From contig JACVRA010000353.1 of assembly GCA_019828545.1 (NCBI GenBank), positions 1-33,825 on the forward strand: a DNA stretch of 33,825 nt, in the 5' to 3' direction. Position 1 is the first letter of the stretch, and each line of letters opens with the position of its first letter. This stretch comes from Paracamarosporium sp. OC-R06-R3 (taxonomy: Eukaryota > Ascomycota > Dothideomycetes > Pleosporales > Didymosphaeriaceae). The position numbers were made by a program, and so were the translations under genes. The notes below the pieces were generated by a model. The model saw only the letters and a program-made list of their open reading frames with translations. It searched no databases and was not told where the DNA came from. Below, piece after piece: positions 30,981-33,825 of this stretch.

Positions 30981-31941
30981 AGACCTTTGCCTTGCCTGTT
31001 GCCTGGTTCTTTGGCCGCCCAGGCCCGGCGTGCTATGAGAGTAAGTGTTGGTCAAAGACAGTGTGGCACATGTCGCACACAATTCACACGCATTAAGGCA
31101 TTCAAACTCGCTTTCAAGTCATCTAGAAATTCTCTAGTCGCAATGTACAACACAAAGAAACCCTTTCGTATCCGTGAGCGCTTTCCTGTGCTACCGTTTC
31201 GGTCATATGCCTCTAGCAAAGTAACTTCCTCGACTTGGCTTGTATGACTATCGTGTCAAGGGAAAACGTCTTACCAATCAACTGGCGCCTCGCTGTTGTC
31301 AGGGCATAGCATACTAGCTCAGCGACCTCGTGTTGGCAAGAATGAAGAGCGCCACAACTTGGCCAATCACCAGGCTTCATCTCTTCGTCAACAGACAGCT
31401 TAGTTACAATCCATCACAAGAGGCTAAACGCCGACACAAGCCTTAGACAGTGTCATATAGATGATTGCACGGTTTTTATTGTATATCAGGCGGATGCCGA
31501 TTTTTTGTGCGAGGTTGCATGGATACGAGGTCAGCTTAAACTATTCTCCCGATCTATTCTTAGATTAGTCCTTCATTGCTTCCCCAGCATGATTTTTTCT
31601 GTCAGCATTCCTGAGTCAACTCGTGTCACTTCTCTCGAGACCGTTTCGCGTCCTGGAATGCGATGTAGCCACTAATTAATCTAACCTAGGACACGACTAC
31701 CTAGCTTGGAGAAGAACAAGGCAAGTTGGTACTGCATAACTCGTAAGAGGATGCAGGGTGATCAATGGACAATTTAGGGATGTATATGAGGCTTGGCGAC
31801 GAGCAAATCAGCAACTATATAGAAGGCCAGGTGGAAAGGAGGAAAGAATTGGTGTCTCTCTACCCGTTCTTTCCTCGGTACGTTCGACCTTTACGTCTGG
31901 TCATACGGAGTCTGGTACAAAGATCATCTTACAGCAACAAC
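30981..31941. other. Intergenic; promoter of the secreted protein gene at the right end
   Basis: 961 bp between two plus-strand genes. It should hold the SET-gene 3' UTR and, at the right, the promoter of the cysteine-rich protein, with a TATATA at 31816-31821 about 120 bp before its ATG. Frames at 31758-32132 overlap the following gene in the wrong frame. Nothing else is recognised. Confidence 0.5.
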
Positions 31942-32823
31942 ATGAAAATATTCCTACCGCTTCTGCCTCTCCTGGGAACGCTCATATCGGCGCAAACACC
32001 CACACTGGCTTGCCAATGTCCACTTATCAAATGCCCAGCCAGCAATGCGGCCGTGCGTTTCCTGTTCCTTCGTATTACAGTCTATTAACGACCACTTATC
32101 CAGAATCTCTGCCAATGCCTCAACTCCCGTGAAACAATGTGCAAGAAGGCTTGCCCAACATATAAACCCACTTATCTTGTCAGTCCTCATCTCTTGTTCT
32201 CTCACGTATAGAAATGGTTAATTCTGTTCAGCCCTGCCCAATAAATCCACCGCCTTCATTCCCGACCCTGGAAATGCCGACCGAAGCAACATGCACGTGC
32301 GAACCTGCGTTCTGTATTCAATCGTGGCCCCAGTCATGTTATTGCGCGAATGCGCAGAAGCTGCGTTGCTTTCAGAAGTGCGGTGGTGTGCAGCCGAATT
32401 TACATGTAAACGCTATTCTGTTCTTATGCTTTTGTTTCTAAGTAACTGCTGACGTTGGGCCAGGCCTGTCCTCCCTTAGTGACGCCCTCGCTGACCATCA
32501 AAGTCGCTCCGCCCTCCAATACACCCTCCGTTCCTCAAGAGACCGGCATCCACGCCCCATGTGGGGGTGGCCGTGGCAATTATATCGAGTGCGGATCTGG
32601 TGAAGTTTGCATCAAAGACCCTTACAAAGATGGGTGTGGGCCAGCATGTGACCAGTTGGGTATTTGTGTAAAAGACAAGCTCTGTGGAGGGTTTGCGGGA
32701 TTCGCATGCGACATTAAGGGTCAGGTGTGTGAGGATGATCCGCGGGATGACTGTGATCCATTGCAGGGTGGAAATGATTGTGGAGGGCTGTGTGTATGGC
32801 CGCTGAGTTTGAGAGGGGATTAA
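31942..32823 (+). CDS. Small secreted cysteine-rich protein (effector-like)
   Basis: Predicted 239 residues from four exons: 31942-32052, 32104-32178, 32232-32405, 32464-32823. All introns are phase 0, GT-AG, 51, 53 and 58 nt. For intron 2 an AG at 32211 would leave only 33 nt, so I used the next one (32231). Residues 1-17 form a signal peptide (MKIFLPLLPLLGTLISA). The mature chain has about 28 Cys. The N-terminal half (CQCPLIKC, LCQCLN, MCKKAC, TCTCEPAFC, SCYC) alternates CxC and CxxxC. The C-terminal half has two related modules, one around CGGGRGNYIECGSGEVC and one around CGGFAGFACDIKGQVC, each followed by a DP-x-x-x-C stretch; the second ends DDCDPLQGGNDCGGLC. Modules of this style occur in secreted proteins of plant-associated Dothideomycetes. 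No catalytic motif is seen; role unknown. Splicing is well supported by cysteine continuity. Confidence 0.75.
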
Positions 32824-33825
32824 GTAAGAGTGAATATGTCTAGCAATGGTGCGAAAACATCATCCAACGAAATACGAAGACTGGTTTCGATGAGATTTCA
32901 GACCTGTGAAGGTGTGCTAATTCATCGCAGAGTCTATACAGAGGATACTGCTATGCTTCAGAAATCAAATTATCGGTTCATGAAAGGTTGGCAGGCATCC
33001 CCCCGCATCAAGCATCTCCTGGTGTGAGCGAGAATTAGCTTTCTCTTTTCAACAGAATTTCAAAACATTCGTCTCGGAGACCTTTTTGCCCTCAGCCTTA
33101 TTCTCTCGCAAATTCACACAGATTCCTTCGCAAGGCCATCCTTGAGTCACCGTGGCCAGGGATGTGATATAGCGGCGCTTGTTTTGAATCATGGAGTCCG
33201 TGATTGACATTGACCCAGTTCCATCTTAGCTCAATGCACCAACGTGGATTATAACACTAGTCATACTATACGTTAGGGATTCTCAAACGGGTGAGACCGC
33301 ACCCTGCGTTACCAGAGCTGATTTTGTAGCAATACCATACTTGGTAACGTTAAAGTTCGCGAGTATCGCAAAGGAAAAAAAAGTGATGATGTTGGCCTTA
33401 TCGTAGTGGGAAGGCGCTACGGGCTTGTTTTCGACCCTCCTTTCAATTATGAGCCACTCAAAATGGCCAGCATCATCTAAACTGAAAGAGAACTGTAAGA
33501 TGAAACAGATAAAACAGCCAACGGAGAAGAGATGAGTAAATGTGCCGTCCTTGGATACATGGTGACGCCTTCGCTGCCCAACTTCGGAGGCTTATGCATC
33601 GTACTATCTCGTTTCTTCAACACCTCGCAGCGAACATCTTTAGGAGCAGCAACCATAACAACGCATGCAGACAGTCATGCATGAAGACTCAAGTCATCAA
33701 AAGAGAACAGACACTTTTTGCTGGACGGAAGACTACACCCTGGGACAGTTGTAGCTTTGTATCCACTGACTAACGTATTTATAAGCGAGCGGCCACTAAC
33801 GTGTCCGTGCACCCAATGCACGGAT
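32824..33825. other. Right-end intergenic, no supportable gene
   Basis: The last 1 kb has only frames up to 77 codons (33540-33773) without recognisable content. It should include the 3' UTR of the secreted protein gene. No repeat or RNA gene was recognised, and there is no RIP-like AT skew here. Confidence 0.5.

Noticed and set aside
1..33825. CRISPR arrays, rRNA genes, tRNA genes or telomeric repeats
   Set aside because: None seen on reading both strands; the organism is a fungus, so CRISPR is not expected.

Overview
The window looks like nuclear DNA of a filamentous ascomycete, most likely a Dothideomycete of the Pleosporales type. The evidence is frequent 45-60 nt introns with GT...CTAAC/CTGAC...AG signals, dispersed genes on both strands, a C-to-T/G-to-A degraded (RIP-like) AT-rich transposon block at the left end, and protein families typical of these fungi. 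The taxonomic call is inference. I rebuilt gene models by hand from splice signals, frame continuity and family motifs; none has transcript support.

Layout. 1-2340 is repeat DNA: a RIP-degraded AT-rich block holding a faint minus-strand gypsy-type reverse transcriptase/RNase H relic, then a long imperfect inverted repeat whose spacer carries five 22-bp tandem units. 2540-3579 (+) is a peroxisomal-type enoyl-CoA isomerase/hydratase. 5643-6334 (-) is a small mitochondrial-type membrane protein. 6865-8887 (-) is the retromer sorting nexin Vps5. 9379-11533 (-) is a secreted alkaline phosphatase, divergent from a photolyase-family gene at 12471-14130 (+). 14717-14863 (-) is a 28-residue double-CxxC micro-protein split by an intron. 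15242-16072 (-) is a SAM-dependent methyltransferase. About 4.6 kb without a supportable gene follows.

20730-26629 (-) is a compact co-oriented trio: a cyclase/kynurenine-formamidase-like hydrolase, a Zn2Cys6 transcription factor and a cytochrome P450. It has the look of a small catabolic or secondary-metabolite cluster with its own regulator. 28437-29349 (-) is COQ4 (ubiquinone biosynthesis), divergent over 207 bp from a SET-domain lysine methyltransferase (29557-30980, +). 31942-32823 (+) is a secreted protein of 239 residues with about 27-28 cysteines.

The most striking observation is inside the P450 gene. Two of its introns (170 and 169 nt, about three times the usual length here) are near-copies of each other, sit in the same phase, and share terminal and internal inverted repeats, one of them with apparent compensatory changes. 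The exons around them are not duplicated. This is the signature of introner-like elements, that is, of spliceosomal introns that multiply. Other points of interest are a photolyase homologue lacking the tryptophans that normally hold the lesion, the micro-protein, and the inverted-repeat element with unequal RIP damage on its two arms.
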